64,000 bases of DNA from the NCBI RefSeq assembly GCF_000004195.4, contig NC_030679.2, positions 21,729,212 to 21,793,211 of the forward strand. The letters run 5' to 3'. Below the pieces are notes generated by a model, which was not told the origin of the DNA, did not search any database, and saw only the letters and a program-made list of their open reading frames with translations. A program made the translations under genes and the position numbers. This DNA is from Xenopus tropicalis (lineage: Eukaryota; Chordata; Amphibia; Anura; Pipidae). Shown piece after piece: positions 1-12,062 of this stretch (its first letter is position 1; each line of letters opens with the position of its first letter).

Positions 1-37
1 CACCCCCAAGTGACTTAGGCTTTCCTTCTCCTTTAAA
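1..37. mobile_element. Terminal fragment of a T2/Kolobok-like palindromic MITE
   Basis: The first 37 bases read as a MITE end finishing in CCTTTAAA. They are the near reverse complement of the element that begins at 63616, sharing the CACCCCCAAGTGACTT block and the TTTCCTT..CTCCTTTAAA terminus. The element enters from outside the window, so only its right terminus is visible. The TTAA-containing terminus fits the T2 family of the Kolobok superfamily known in Xenopus; that assignment is by resemblance. Confidence 0.75.
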
Positions 38-1609
38 GTAATTTTTCAAAAAAGGCTACAACCTCTATGCTGGCTACAGAAATACAAAACAATCTTAATG
101 TCATTTTTAAGGTAATTGCAGTCAGTGACTGCGGCAACCAAAAAACAGATTAACTGCTGCTTGGTTGCAATGGAACCTGTTGATTTACCCAAGGATCAGG
201 TGGGTAAGGGCAAAACACAATAGCTGACTCATGCCCTGCCCTCAACATTTTCCCCTTCATCCTTCTGCTGGCATTCTTTTATACATTCTTGCTGAACACG
301 TGCTATCCCTCTGGTGACATCAGTAATGGGAGGGTCAGGCACAGGTTTATACATGATGATAGAAGGCCTTTTCGGATCAATACGGTTAGGTCCATATTAT
401 GGTTGGTACAGGCTGACATTTTGTTGACTTGGGCAAAGGTGCCAAATTGAACAATGGGACACTAGGCAAGATGGTGCAGTACATATAAATAACAGTACAA
501 AGACCAGCATATTTTTTTAAGACCAGGCCCCATGGCCTGGATTTTAAGGTTAGCATCAAATTTGTCTAGTTTTTTAAAATTTTGCTTTAAAAGTTTCAAT
601 CAAATAAAAACAAAGCAAAACATAGAATTGTATAAAAAGAAAATGAAAGTAAGTAAAGATGATCTCAAGAGCATTTTCTGCCACATATGGGTTAACAAAG
701 GCTGAAATAGACTGAACTGGACCTCCTACAGCATGCTGGGTAGAACCACAGAGGCAAATTATAAATAAACTCTATCTGCATCTTTCCAATGGCCAGCTAA
801 AATAACAGAGCAGGATAAAGAACACAGGCTGTATTTAAAGTTCAGGGGAGAAGTACAGCATATACCATCCAAAATCAAACACACATTCTTTTTTTATGAA
901 TCTTGGCACTGGCACAGTACAAACTAAACATAGGGACGCCAGGCTGTCATGGAATGTGAATAATGGCAGAGGTACCACAGATGTTAAAAATGGGAAGGAG
1001 TTAGAGCCTATCGGAGCTCCAAGTATTTTAGTTCCAGGAGTTAGGAACTTGGATTTGCTCCACTGTGTATCTGCTTGCATTGAAAGCCAAACATAAAGGC
1101 TTTGTGCTTCCTGCCCCTGCTGTCTGCAGCATCAGATAGCAACCCCTCAGTATTCGCATCTGGCTACAATGTAAGTTTGGTGTATTGTACTGGGATTTGG
1201 AGTTGGACTAAGCGATTTGCTGCTGGTTTTCACAATTTGCTAAATGGGGCTTCAAAAAGTTTTGAGAATATGGAATGGAATTTTATTTTTGCTCCACATT
1301 GCTAAAGCAAATTGCAAGGGGACTGCTGCTTACAGATTGGGTAAACATATCATATACTATTACTATGCCCCCATACAGGGCAAGGTCAATGTAAGCAGTT
1401 CATACTCCACAGGGCTTATTTATAAACTCAAGTGCAAGTGTCAAATACAAAATTGCAGGCATTTAAACAATATTCACAAAGTTCTTTCGTTCCTTGCAAC
1501 TCATCGGCCCATTCATCTTGCTTTGATAAATTGTCTGCAAGGTGCAAAGTACCTCAAGGAAGCCGTCGAATTAACTCCTGCCTTCAGAAAGTGTTACTTG
1601 CAGGCATGC
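38..1609. other. Stretch without a recognised gene or repeat
   Basis: AT-rich single-copy-looking sequence. Open frames are short, overlap on both strands and show no domain. A 171-codon plus-strand frame starting at 1244 runs into the transposon at 1618 and is not credible as a gene. I see no splice-site pair, promoter or tandem repeat here. Confidence 0.5.
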
Positions 1610-1617
1610 CTTTACAT

Positions 1618-1915
1618 CAGTTTTCCCCAACCAGTGGCTCACAAGCAACATGTTGTCCAACAACCCCTTGGATGTTGCTCCCAGTGGCCTCAAAGCAGGT
1701 GCTTATTTTTGAATTTTTGGCTTGAAGGTAAGTTTTGGTTGCATCAAAACCATGTGTAGTGCCAAACAGAGCCTCCTGTAGGCTATTAGTCAACATAAGG
1801 GCTACATATAGCCAATCACAGCCAATATTTTGGACTCCCAGAAACCTTTTGCATGCTTGTGGTGCTTTCAAATTCTTTTTACATTTGAACTCACAAGTAA
1901 AAAAGGTGACCCCTG
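1618..1915 (-). mobile_element. hAT-like MITE with 8-bp target duplication
   Basis: A 298-bp element starts CAGTTTTCCCCAACC and ends GGTGACCCCTG, an imperfect terminal inverted repeat. It is flanked by CTTTACAT (1610-1617) and CTTTATAT (1916-1923), an 8-bp duplication with one mismatch. Eight-bp duplications and CAG..CTG ends are typical of hAT transposons. The same family occurs in the other orientation at 19118-19414 and forms the outer shell of the satellite locus at 26559-33696. No transposase is encoded. Confidence 0.8.
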
Positions 1916-2834
1916 CTTTATATGTTGCACCTAGAAGTGTACCTGATTTATTACTAGAAATGGTGGAATTTGAACATTCATTGACTAAGTAAAAAGCCAT
2001 TTACAACTTGAACACAGTTTATTAATGTGGATACTAACTGGTAAACATAAGCCGAATTGATATTATACAGAGGGTCATAATTTTGGAAATAAAATATTGC
2101 ATTATGTTCTTTTATTGATAAATGAGCCCCAATGAGTAACTGCCTCAAAACAAGGTGAGAATATGTAAATACAAACAGGTGAATACTATGTGTTTATTAT
2201 TAAAATGTATTTATAAAGTGCCAATATAAACCAAGAAAGAGAGCATGGTCAGTATCTACAGATGTCCTCTGTCTGTACAGTGGTAAAGGTAAGTGCTACA
2301 TACAGAATAAGTGATCATAGATGTGCCCTGTTCATATAGAAGATATAAGTAATTGCACATACAGAATAAGCAATGTGAGTGGTACATACAAGATAATAAC
2401 AACAGATGTGCACAGGCAAGATCAAGAAGTGGACCAGCCCAAGATCTAACATTCCCATACAAATTGCAATTTACAATATTCAGTTTGGATGTACATTGCC
2501 TAAAGAAAAATACATATACAGGACTTCACAGCCTAGAGAGAGTAAGGGAAGGGTCAAATTGGGGGGTGCAGGGCCCACCGGGCACCCCCCAAAGAGACCT
2601 CCACCTTGGTCCCCACACACCCCTGGTGTGTGGGTGCCAGTATATTTCAATATATTACCTTTTAGGGTAAAACATAGTAGCCCAGTGTAGCACCAACCTT
2701 TTACTTAGCTTTCACAAGTACAAGAATTTTACTTTTCTTTGCATGCACAAGTCTAAGTCAGAAAAGGGATGCCTAGGAATGGCAAAAAAAAACCAGGAAA
2801 AAAGTTATTTGCCTAACATATTGACACCCTCTTG
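1916..2834. other. Stretch without a recognised gene or repeat
   Basis: AT-rich sequence. It includes a loosely self-similar piece at 2270-2400 where the phrase 'acatacagaataag' recurs, probably a degenerate local duplication. No gene signal was seen. Confidence 0.4.
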
Positions 2835-3020
2835 GTATTTGGTGTTTCTGTAACGCTTAATCTGGCAGCCTTTAAAATTGTTGTCCTGTAGTGCTGTGGT
2901 CCTGGCACTCATTCTGGAACTATTGGCAGTGAGTTTGTATGTTCTCTCTGTTCTTGTGTGGGTTTCCTCCATGTACAAAAAAATACAAATAATTGACTCC
3001 TGATGGAAATGACCATAGTG
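2835..3020 (+). mobile_element. Decayed L2-type LINE 3' region
   Basis: The piece GAGTTTGTATGTTCTCTCTG followed by a TGTGGGTTTCCTCC block and a 'ATTGACTCCTGATGGAAATG' block matches the well-known 3' region of vertebrate L2-type LINEs and dependent SINEs. Better preserved copies in this window are at 36225-36490 and 59790-60030. It is heavily diverged, with no coding potential. Confidence 0.65.
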
Positions 3021-3064
3021 TGTGTATGCAATCAATTATCTGAATGATGCATACTACTTACTTA

Positions 3065-3253
3065 GGGTAAAGACACTAGTAGCAGCTACTTGCCATGGCT
3101 ACTAAAGAAGACAATGCTGATCATTTACTGATAATTGTCTCTATGTGTGTTTTAGCAGAGGCAAGTCTCACAATTGTCTATGGCAGGGTATTTTCTGGAG
3201 TTTAGTAGCCTTGAAAAAGTAGCTGCTACTAGTAGCCCATTGTGTCTTCACCC
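3065..3253. mobile_element. Harbinger-like MITE (GGGTAAAGACAC family), copy 1
   Basis: A 189-bp palindrome-like element. The left end is GGGTAAAGACACTAGTAGCA and the right end TACTAGTAGCCC..TGTCTTCACCC. TTA lies on both sides (3062-3064, 3254-3256). Three-bp TWA duplications fit PIF/Harbinger transposons. The family recurs at 26071, 42936 (partial), 52163 and 61398. The middle holds the conserved 'GACAATGCTGATCATTTACT' block. Confidence 0.75.
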
Positions 3254-3404
3254 TTAATGTTCAACAGGATCCAAAACCTGACCTTAAAGTCATGTGATGT
3301 TAAAGCTCCAGCCAACCGTATGCAACCACTTTAACTTCAGAGATTTGGTTAGTCATTTTGTGAAAGATTTGGCATTTGGCATTTGCCCTCTTTTTATTAA
3401 GGTG

Positions 3405-3600
3405 GTCATTTATGGGCAGATTTAAGCTGCTGATTCGGGTCCTTCAGACCGATTCAGAAGCTTATCCTCCAACATCTGGATAATTATTGAGCAGGCTTGA
3501 TTTTTCTGTCGGATCGAGGGCTGCAATGGCTGTTGATGTGGTTGCACTAGCATATTGCACACCCAGGCTCACCAAACGAGCTAATCTTACCAAGTATGGC
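3405..3600. mobile_element. Probable decayed MITE of the GGTGGCCATACA type
   Basis: The left side reads AAGGTGGTCATTTATGGGCA and the right side CAAGTATGGCCAGATTT. Between them lies a short internal inverted repeat around GGTCCTTCAGACC. This resembles the GGTGGCCATACAC families seen intact at 47156-47475, but it is too diverged to set boundaries or find a target duplication. Confidence 0.45.
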
Positions 3601-5605
3601 CAGATTTACTCACAAAAGCAAAAGGGAATATTTCTCCAATGTCTTTAAATAATACTTTTGTTGGAACTGGGTTTAGTTTCTTGCAAAATTACAAAAATAA
3701 ATAAAAATGTCAAAAAAGAAATGCGCTCCTGAAAGTCTTTCAGTCAGCCGAAGCAAAATTTAAAAAACTACACTGCTTGGCCAACAACTTTGTCAGATGT
3801 TTGCAAATCTATCACAGCTAGGAAATAGAAGCTTTTGATATGAGCCATGTCTCTTACTCCTTTATTTATCCAGCAAGCATAGACCTAAGGAAATAAATAT
3901 TTGTTTTATAAGGAAAAAACATGTTCCTGAGACAATGATGCTGACTGACTGCCAGAACAAGTGGAGTAAATAAACAACACCCTACCTCCAGTTAGTTTAT
4001 CACTGTACTCATAGGCAGAACATGTGTCAAGCTTCCAAAGTGCTAACTGAAAATACAGTGGAAACATTTAATCAGGAGCAGTGATTATAACTGCCTCTTA
4101 TAGCTGCCTTCTGCCCATACTTAGCATCATCTCAGTCCCTAAATCAAAAAGGAATGCCTCAAATCGCATGGGAAACATGTAACAGTGCCAGTACAGACTT
4201 AAGAGAAAAAAAGGGGCCCTTTCCTGTTAAGAATGAAGGGTTTAAGAACACTTCAAAGTCCAAAACATAGCCTCCTACCATACACAGATACCTGTACACA
4301 TTCCTCACTGGTGCATAAATGTAAATAACTGTGTGCAGATGTCTGGATGCCTTATGGCTGGAGAAAGTGACTTTTTCTGTGACTTTTGCCCTGCAGTTTT
4401 CATCAGAAACACTTATGTGAAGCTCCAGAGGTTCTGTCTACAATGGCAGAGTGCCGTCAAGAGGGAAACCCTGTGACCTTTCCCTCTTTCCTTTTTGGCT
4501 TACTCAAAGTCAACAGAGAGAGAAATGGCTCCCTGTTGGCTCTTAGCAAGTACAAAGGGGCAAAGGGAAGAGATGTTTGAGGACAAGGAATTCTCACAGC
4601 TCAGCAGCATATTTTTTATATTATTTGGGTCTTTTCTCTTTGGAGGGTTTAGGCGTCTTCCAAATGAATAGACCTCTGTGAGCAGCATGCAGCAAAACTG
4701 AGATCAGAATATCATTAAATCAACTTTATGACCTTTCTGATATTGTAGACAAAACCTGAGGTTTTAGTAACCCTTTGGGGCTGGAAAGCATTCCCCAGTA
4801 CTTATTCCCCAAGATTTTAAATGACCCAGTGATAGTCCCTCTGTAGCTGGTATCACCATGGCACCATCTGCTAAGATAGAATTATGACATGCACTTTGTC
4901 ACCTCCTTCTTCTCCTTTAAGGAGATAATGAGAGATACTGTCTCGTTGTAGATTATCATATATAAGACATATACATTTCCCCATCTCAATCCCCCTAACC
5001 TCAAGCCAAAATATTGCATTTCCACATGGACTAACATATTTATTATGTTAGAGCAGCTGCCTCTTTAAGGAAACCAGAGATTCTTAAGTGATTTAGAAAG
5101 CAGGCAGACTGACAAACCAAATGTTCTTTTATGCTGGGAAATTGTATGTTTCAAGGCGGAACCTTAAGCTTTAGTGCGGATGCATTGTGCGACTGTTATG
5201 TAATTTTCTTGCATGTACCATAACAACATTCCAGCTGGGTTACCCTAATGTGGTGTGAACATCCTGGCTCTTAATTGGCTGCTGTGTCGGGTTGTTCCAT
5301 CTGAGACAGGGCTTGGTCAGATTAATAATAAATGTAGCGACCTGCAGCTTCCTCTGTTTCGTGTATGGGTGATGCTAATCACTAAACTTCCTGGCTACTT
5401 GGCAGTTATTTAATCCTTCTCATTTATCATGTACATACGTGACTATAATACTGTGATGAGATCTACTGAGCTGGACAAATGAAATGCCAAAACTGTGATA
5501 TGAAACTAGAGCGGTACAGGAAGAAAACTGCTTAAACAAAGTTTATTTCTAGGAATTGTGTTACAAAGGGCTAGAAATTTGCCCAAATAGGACTCAATGT
5601 CCTCA
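3601..5605. other. Two-kilobase stretch without a recognised gene or repeat
   Basis: Mostly single-copy-looking sequence of mixed composition. Open frames of about 60 codons overlap on opposite strands at 4386-4688 and look fortuitous. No promoter or splice-site pair stood out. Confidence 0.45.
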
Positions 5606-5645
5606 CACTCTTCCCCTTTACAGAGCACTCTTCCCCTTTACAGAG
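5606..5645. repeat. 20-bp perfect tandem duplication
   Basis: The unit CACTCTTCCCCTTTACAGAG occurs twice head to tail at 5606-5625 and 5626-5645, immediately before the recognisable CR1 sequence. This looks like a simple slippage duplication at the LINE junction. Confidence 0.9.
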
Positions 5646-6345
5646 CACTGGTAAGGCCCCATCTAGAATATGCTGTCCAGTTCTGGTCTCCAGTGGGACA
5701 TGATTGAGTTAGAGAGGGTCCAGAGAAGGGCAACTAAGTTGGTAAAGGGTATGGAAAGTCTCAGTTATGAAGAAAGACCAAGTTGGGTCTGTTTACGCTG
5801 GAGAAGAGGCGCTTAAGAGGTGACATGATAACTATGTATAAATATATAAGGGGATTATATAATAACCTTTTTAATGTTTTATTTACCAGTAGGTCCTTCC
5901 AACGGACACGAGGGCACCCACTCCGTTTAGAAGAAGGGAGGTTCCGTTTAAATATTCGGAAAGGATTTTTTACTGTGAGAGCTGTGAAGTTCTGGAATTC
6001 CCTCCCTGAATCAGTTGTGCTGGCTGATACATTATATAGCTTAAAGAAGGGCCTGGATGGATTCTTAGCAAGTGAGGGAATACAGGAGTAGGGGGGATAG
6101 CTCTCAGTACAAGAGAGGGAATACAGGGTTATGGGAGATAGCTCTCAGTACAAGTTGATCCCATTGCCATCTTGGAGTCAGGAAGGAATTTTTTACCCCT
6201 CTGCGGCAAATTAGAGAGGCTTCAGATGGGGTTTTTTGCCTTCCTCTGGATCAACTTGTAGTTAGGCAGGTTATATATAGGCATTATGGTTGAACGTGAT
6301 GGACGTGTGTCTTTTTTCAACCCAACTTACTATGTTACTTTGTAA
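5646..6345 (+). mobile_element. 3' part of a CR1-type LINE
   Basis: A 5'-truncated non-LTR retrotransposon. The coding remnant (separate entry) is followed by a 3' untranslated region that contains a partial local duplication of the 'GATAGCTCTCAGTACAAG' piece at 6098-6155, and the block TCAACTTGTAGTTAGGCAGG. It ends in TTCAACCCAACTTACTATGTTAC, the usual tail of this frog LINE family. 5' truncation is normal for LINE insertions. It is inert. Confidence 0.85.
5660..6091 (+). pseudogene. CR1 LINE reverse-transcriptase C-terminal remnant
   Basis: An open frame from about 5783 to the stop at 6089-6091 (103 codons) gives motifs seen at the C-terminus of CR1 reverse transcriptases: LEKRRLRGDMITMYKYIRG, then RTRGHPLRLEEGRFRLNIRK, then FFTVRAVKFWNSLPESVV and a closing LKKGLDGFL. 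Upstream, LEYAVQFWSP and the ERVQRRATKLV motif lie in another frame, so the gene is frameshifted near 5780. The catalytic palm with the YADD-type motif is absent, lost by 5' truncation. The remnant cannot make an active enzyme. Confidence 0.85.
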
Positions 6346-6539
6346 AGGAACGTTTGGTTCAGCCTGCTTAACAGAAGATGAGCAGTTTATCTATATGTAC
6401 CATTGGCACACATTACGAGAAGCCATTTGGAACAATATATGACTATTTTCATACACCACATGACCAAAAGAACAGCCTTTACGCTTCTGAGAGGTATCGG
6501 AACATTTGTGGTGGGATTTGCTTTACAAGGGTAAGGTTG

Positions 6540-6800
6540 GCCCAAATGTTGGGAATCAGGCCTTGGTTTGCAGTTTGGCATTCCCATTCATCATACAGGT
6601 GTTTAGTTGAGGTTAGAGCTCTCTGCAGGCCACTTAAGTTCTTCCACTTCAAATCAGTTCTCTGTGGGACTTATTGTGCGCATGGGGGTGGGGGGCATTA
6701 TTGGTCAAAAACAGGAAAGAGCTTGCCCCCAAACTGTTTCCACAAAGAGGAAGTCAAGAATGTAACTGTATGATGTCCACATACATTTGGCCATGGACTG
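6540..6800 (+). mobile_element. Tc1/mariner-like transposon scrap
   Basis: The stretch from about 6600 resembles a vertebrate Tc1/mariner repeat read on its non-coding strand. It has 'GGCCACTTAAGTTCTTCCAC', then CCCCCAAACTGTTTCCACAAAG, and ends near ATGTCCACATACATTTGGCC, the last of these like the outer terminus of that family. A 131-codon frame (6378-6773) spans it but carries no transposase motif on this strand. The left boundary is unclear. Confidence 0.5.
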
Positions 6801-7676
6801 TATATACTATTACAGACATTTAGCATAACAGTACTACCAAATTATAGGTTTTAAGTAAGCTTAGGTAAGATGCTATAAAAAATTATTTTTGCAATAAAAA
6901 AGCTTTACTGGCTAGGTGGCCTGGCTAAAGCCAGGTGGGAGGATGCAAGGAAAGCCATGGGTGAGCCCCCTCTACCCCAGGCCTCTACACCCATGGGGTC
7001 TGCTTTACTAATGCTGCACTGCTGCACAGTATACAGATCTGAATTGTTCTGAGACCCTGATATCCAAAGGTACCTCAGGGAGCTTTCCTGTAAAGTTCTA
7101 ACAATCACTGTGGAAATAGCACATAAAATATATTTGAAATTAATTAAAGGAATGTTGGATTTTCAGAAAAATTCACACATTAGCCAATGAAGCATTACTT
7201 TGACTGTGAAAATGCGCTTCCTTTTTAAGGTTTGTTTATTTCTTTTCTATATTTAGAGAGTGGAAAGCCAACACATTTGCTGCCCCTGTGCTTTAATACA
7301 GTCCAAAGGGAATAACAAGGCAAACCCTGCTCCTATTAGTTTATATTTAGATTATACAGGAAAATCTTACAAAGAATACCTTGATAAATGCCAAAATTCC
7401 TCTGCTACACTCCCTTAATGAAAAAAATCTTTTATATATATATAGTGATCTGCATGTAGGGCTGCCATCAGAAGGGCACTGGAGGTACTACAGTCAGAGG
7501 CCCAGCAGCAGAGGGGCTCCCAACACAAGTAAAGTTTGATTTAGGGGTAGTAAAGGGGGTTGGGCTTGTGGTAGAGTAGGCTGGGTTTAGTTTGCTCAGC
7601 CAACGACTCAAAGGACTGTGCTTGACTCCCCTTAGCTCATAGCGAGGTTCAATTTCCATGATAACATGGTTCTATG
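6801..7676. other. Stretch without a recognised gene or repeat
   Basis: AT-rich sequence with a short TA run at 7431-7443. No gene signal. Confidence 0.4.
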
Positions 7677-7680
7677 GTAC

Positions 7681-8206
7681 AGGTATGGGATTAGTTATCC
7701 GGAAACCCATTATGTAGAAAGTTCCTAATTACAGGAAGGTCATCTCCCATAGACTCCATTTTAATACACACCTTGTGTCTCAACCCTTTCTCCTTGTAGA
7801 TTGTAAGCTCTTTTGGGCAGGGCTCTCTTCACCTCTTGTATCGGTTATTGATTGCTTTATATATTACTCTGTATGTCCAATGTATAAAACCCAATTATTG
7901 TACAGCGCTGCGGAATATGTTGGCGCATTATAAATAAATGTTAATAATAATAATAATAATATTATCAAACAATTCAAGATTTAAAAACATATTTGCTTTT
8001 TCTTTGTAAATATAAAACAGTACCTTGTATTGGATCCCAACAAATATATAATGAATCCCTATTGGAGGCAAAACAATCCTATTGTGTTTATTTAATGTGT
8101 AAATGATTTTTTAGTAGACTATGTATGGAGATCCAAATAATGTAAAGACCTTAATCCGGAAAACCCCAGGTCCTGAGAATTCTGGATAACAGGTCCCATA
8201 CCTGTA
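7681..8206 (+). mobile_element. CAGGTATGGGA MITE, interrupted by a LINE/SINE tail
   Basis: The left end is CAGGTATGGGATTAGTTATC and the right end GATAACAGGTCCCATACCTG. Both are bordered by TA (7679-7680 and 8207-8208), which fits a Tc1/mariner-like TA duplication but is too short to prove it. Internal hallmarks are TATTGGAGGCAAAACAATCC and GGAAAACCCCAGGTCC. A retroposon tail (7795-7976) sits inside. Other copies are at 10346, 12840, 24476, 51840, 60329 and 63430. Confidence 0.8.
7795..7976 (+). mobile_element. Retroposon 3' tail ending in (AAT)n
   Basis: Starts GTAGATTGTAAGCTCTTTTG and continues through GGGCAGGGCTCTCTTCACCT. It finishes with GTACAGCGCTGCGGAATATG, GTTGGCGCATTATAAATAAA and an AAT microsatellite. 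This is the common frog non-LTR/SINE 3' end. It is inserted within the MITE at 7681-8206, so it is younger than that element. Related tails lie at 16133, 36390, 59095 (minus strand) and 62388. Confidence 0.8.
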
Positions 8207-10345
8207 CTAGTTATCCATCTCTAGTTTCAAAGATATCCAAGGCAGTAAATCAAATTCATCTAAATTGTCATCCTAATTGGCCTTCAGACCGGACCCTCCC
8301 TTCCACCGCACCCAACAGTTTAGGGAGCAACTGATTTACTGTTTATGTATAAATACAAATAGAGAAGGATGTTCTGTGTAAATAGTAAGTTACACCCTCA
8401 CCAGGAAGCGCAAGATTAAGTATGTGTGAAATATACTTATTCCATAATGTTTGGTGCTCCATAAGGGCTAACACTCAAATTATAGTGACCAGCTGGGAGT
8501 GAGGATAGGGAAAAATATTTTGCGCGGAAAATACTATGCAAATTGTAATTTCTGAGGTATTTTTCTTCAGAATTTCAGCATAATAGCAGATGTGCACTAA
8601 AAAGTGTGCGCACAGGAGGCAGTCAGCTGAGCTGGTATATTACTTGTACATCAACTCTTTGCAATGAATAATTTATACCGGGGCTCATTCCTTGGTGGAC
8701 CTTAGCTGCCATTTAAGAAAGATAAATCCCACTAGCAAAGAATATCATATTTATCACAGGGGTACAATGAGTAAAGTACAATACATAGGAGCAAAATGCC
8801 ATGTGTTTTGTGCACAGTGTACCTGCCTACCATGAGAAATGCCAGTTGCTGACAAGTGCAACTCTTGCCATTAGCAGAATGGAGCACAAAGTGTTAAACC
8901 TGGTTGTGCTGCATATGTGAGGGGCTGCACAGGGGTGGGATGTGGGAGTTCCCTTGCTTGCCACTTCCAACTAAGTATGCAGCCATAAGATGGAGAAAAA
9001 GGAAAATGCAGTGCAGTACCGATGAACCTTGGTACTGTAAGTTTTCCTTAACGTTAAGAGAATCTCACAATTTCCAAATATTGTGGGCCATCCTGGCATA
9101 TTATGGGTTACTCATTGTCCTCACCCTGGCATTCTTCCATTAGAAAACATGTAATCTATCTGGCTAGATTGTTTTACCGTTTATGATGCCAAACATCTAG
9201 CAATGATGGATATGAATGCTTTTGTTCTCACTCCCCTACCCCAAATACTGCAGTGCCCAGTCTGCCTTATCCTAGGGTCATTACCCTGCTTTCCATGAGG
9301 GCCTAGACAAAGATAAGGCACGAAAGCTGCAGCCAAAACACTTAACAAGAGGATGGGTTCAGCTAGTCAACAATTAGCAATTTCCTTTCATTCCGCAGTC
9401 TGGGACATGTACATAAACAATCTACTTTCCTGCCCTGATGGAGGCTTAGAGGAATGAGCCAGATGGTTAACCCCTATATTACTGGTAGCGGAAAGCTTTT
9501 TAATAAAACAGATGCAGTGCAACAAAAACAGAATTGCGGCAGGTTGGGCAACAATGATATTAAGGTCACCATCTTGCCCTACTGTCCTTGGGCAGGACAC
9601 AGACAGATCAGAGTCAGCAGCTGTTTGGGGAGACAGGAGGGGTCCTATGTGATGCTTACTTTTATCATAAGGCATGTGTATATGTCTGTGTGTATGTGCA
9701 CGTGAAAGAAACAGAAAATATTTGAGATATGATTTGAGGCAGAGGCACTAAAAGAAATTGCTGTGGGGGACCAATTACTTTTTGTAATTCCACTGCTACA
9801 GTTGCCATCTAGCTCCGTTATAACTACCATCTACTATTCTATTATAATTACTACTAACGGTTCTAATGTAACTAAAGCCCCTGTTGTCTGCATACATATT
9901 CATATATACACCCACACCTGCCCTTCTTACTTATCCCAGTAGTTCTGTTACTGCTTTCTCTTAAAAGATCAGATAGTTGGATTCATGGATTCATGTTGGG
10001 ATCATGTCCAAAAAACCTTGGGAAGCAAACCTGTTTGATGACGTCTTCAAACCACAAACATCTGTACCCTGGTATCGGGTACCCCATAACATTTCGGCTA
10101 TTTTTTTGGAAATATGGGCCCACAAATATTCAGTGCCCCATGCCTCCATTGTTTTGTGCAGATATTCACGGACATAGCAATGCAAGCCTCCCATAGTTAC
10201 AGTTGGTTTGTCCCAAAGAAATATAACTGTGCTAATGCCGTTATGTGACATTAATGTTATTTTGTTCTGCTGGTTTCTAGACAAATGAAAGTAAAAGAAA
10301 GGCAGGCAATAAGAATCAGTTAGTAAAAGTATGGGATGTATTATC
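8207..10345. other. Stretch without a recognised gene or repeat
   Basis: Mixed-composition, largely single-copy-looking sequence. Short open frames at 8904-9143 and 9388-9705 overlap on both strands without recognisable motifs. No convincing regulatory signal. Confidence 0.4.
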
Positions 10346-10585
10346 TAAAATGCTCGGGACCTAAACCCAGTAGGATTTTTTGCCTCCAATAAGGATTGTA
10401 TCTTAGTTGGGATATAAAGAAATGATATCTTAGTTGGAATAAAGTACAAGGTACTTTTTTATTATTACAGAGAAAAAGGATATTATTTTTCAAAAACTGG
10501 ATTATTTGCTTATAATGGAATCTATGTGACATGGCCTTTCCATAATTTTGAGCTTTCTGGATAATGGGTATCCGTTACATGTATA
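10346..10585 (-). mobile_element. CAGGTATGGGA MITE, decayed copy
   Basis: In reverse orientation it shows the family blocks: GCTCGGGACCTAAACCC, TTTTGCCTCCAATAAGGATT, AAAGTACAAGGTACTTTT, TTTCTGGATAATGGGTATCC. The termini are eroded, so no target duplication is readable. Confidence 0.65.
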
Positions 10586-11813
10586 AAGAAGAAAGTGCAC
10601 ATCTGCCAGGTTGTGTAAAACATCTTTTTAAAATGCTTGTATTTAATATATGTAGTAGCCTAGCAAAGCCTGCAGAAATGGATTTAATTTCTGTTTAGTC
10701 TATAAGGCTGTGTAAGTGAAGAAGATGTGGGTGAAGCAGGCTTGAGCAAAGGTCTAACATTTTTAAGGATATTCTTCGGCTTCAGTATTTTTAAAATGAC
10801 ATTTATGGAGTGATATCATCAAGAAGATAAAAGGAGTCATTTACGACCACAACTGCAGTTGGGGGGCTGCATGAAAAATCCTATTCATTAAAGGTACACA
10901 AGGCTATGACATGGCTAGGAAGGAGAGAACCAGTGGAGTGTGTTAGGAATTACGGGGGTTGTAGTTTGTTGGGTTGTCTGTTAGGAAGGGTGGGTTGTTC
11001 TCTTTTAGTCTAGTATGTTATCTTTATAAAGGGGGAAGGAGCTTGTGGTTATTGTGAAGAACCTGTTAAATTGACATTGTGAGGGGCAGGCCAAGGCCCT
11101 GAAACTGTCCTAAGAAGCAGGCTTGGTTTAAATAATGAAATATTTCCAATGGAAAAATATCCCCAATTTGCTCAGTAGGAAAAGCTGTACAAAATTACAT
11201 TTTAATAAAAATAAAACAGGTTAAATAGGGCCTTATTATACCCCTTGACTGCTACTTTAAAAAAAAACAAACTTTAACTAAGGTTATTCCTGTGGCCTTT
11301 ATATTATAGAAAGTGTGTATTTTGAGCTTTGATGGCCAGTTACTCACATATTTTATCTGATTAGATTAGTTCATAAAGAAAAACTTCCGGACCTCCCCAT
11401 GATTTTGCATTCCTTGTGAGAAGATCCACTTGCCTTGCCAAGTCTAGCCCTATCAAGTCAGAGGGATAACGTTTGTCTTCTTTTTTCCATATATATCAGC
11501 TGGAGAGCGCTGCATATTTATATACATAGATCTTGCGCCAAAAAAACAGGATAAAAAATAAAGCCTGCGGTTTTGTCTCCGAACAGATGACCCCCTGCCC
11601 TCAATCCCCAAATGTTCCAATATAAACACAGCTTTTCTAAATATATTCGGGATACAGTTCTCTTTAATTACTCCCTTGTTTGTGGATATACTTGACACTC
11701 AGAACAGGAAGTTTTTGGGCAGCTCAAAGTTGCAGAAGAGGACTAAGCCTTATCACTTGCTTTTTCAATTTGTCTAATCTGGAGTCCGTAATAAGATTAA
11801 GAAGAAACTAAAG
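10586..11813. other. Stretch without a recognised gene or repeat
   Basis: AT-rich sequence. The frames at 11453-11698 have no recognisable domain. No tandem repeats. Confidence 0.4.
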
Positions 11814-11814
11814 G

Positions 11815-12062
11815 CAGCCATACAATGAAAGATCCGCTCCACTGGCAAGGTCGCCAAATGGATTTTTTCCCGATATGCCCACCTTGATTGGTGCATAATG
11901 CCTCTATGCAGGCTGTTGGATCAAGGACTGCATTAATGCACAGATCCTGACGTGAAAATGAAACCTACACGATCGACATCTGCCCAATATTTGCCCAGGT
12001 ATCAGTCGGGTAGGTCCACCAGGGCGGCTTTTATTGGCCCATGTATGGCCAAGATGATCTAG
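11815..12062. mobile_element. Decayed GGCCATACA/GATATC-type MITE
   Basis: It contains GATCCGCTCCACTGGCAAGG, GGTCGCCAAATGGA, CCCGATATGCCCACC and, near the right side, GGCCCATGTATGGCCA. The same blocks occur in the same order in the intact elements at 46305-46608 and 47156-47475. The CG dinucleotides are largely decayed, so this is an old copy. Confidence 0.65.

Noticed and set aside
1244..1759. 171-codon open frame
   Set aside because: Its last third lies in the hAT-like MITE at 1618-1915 and the rest has no coding character.
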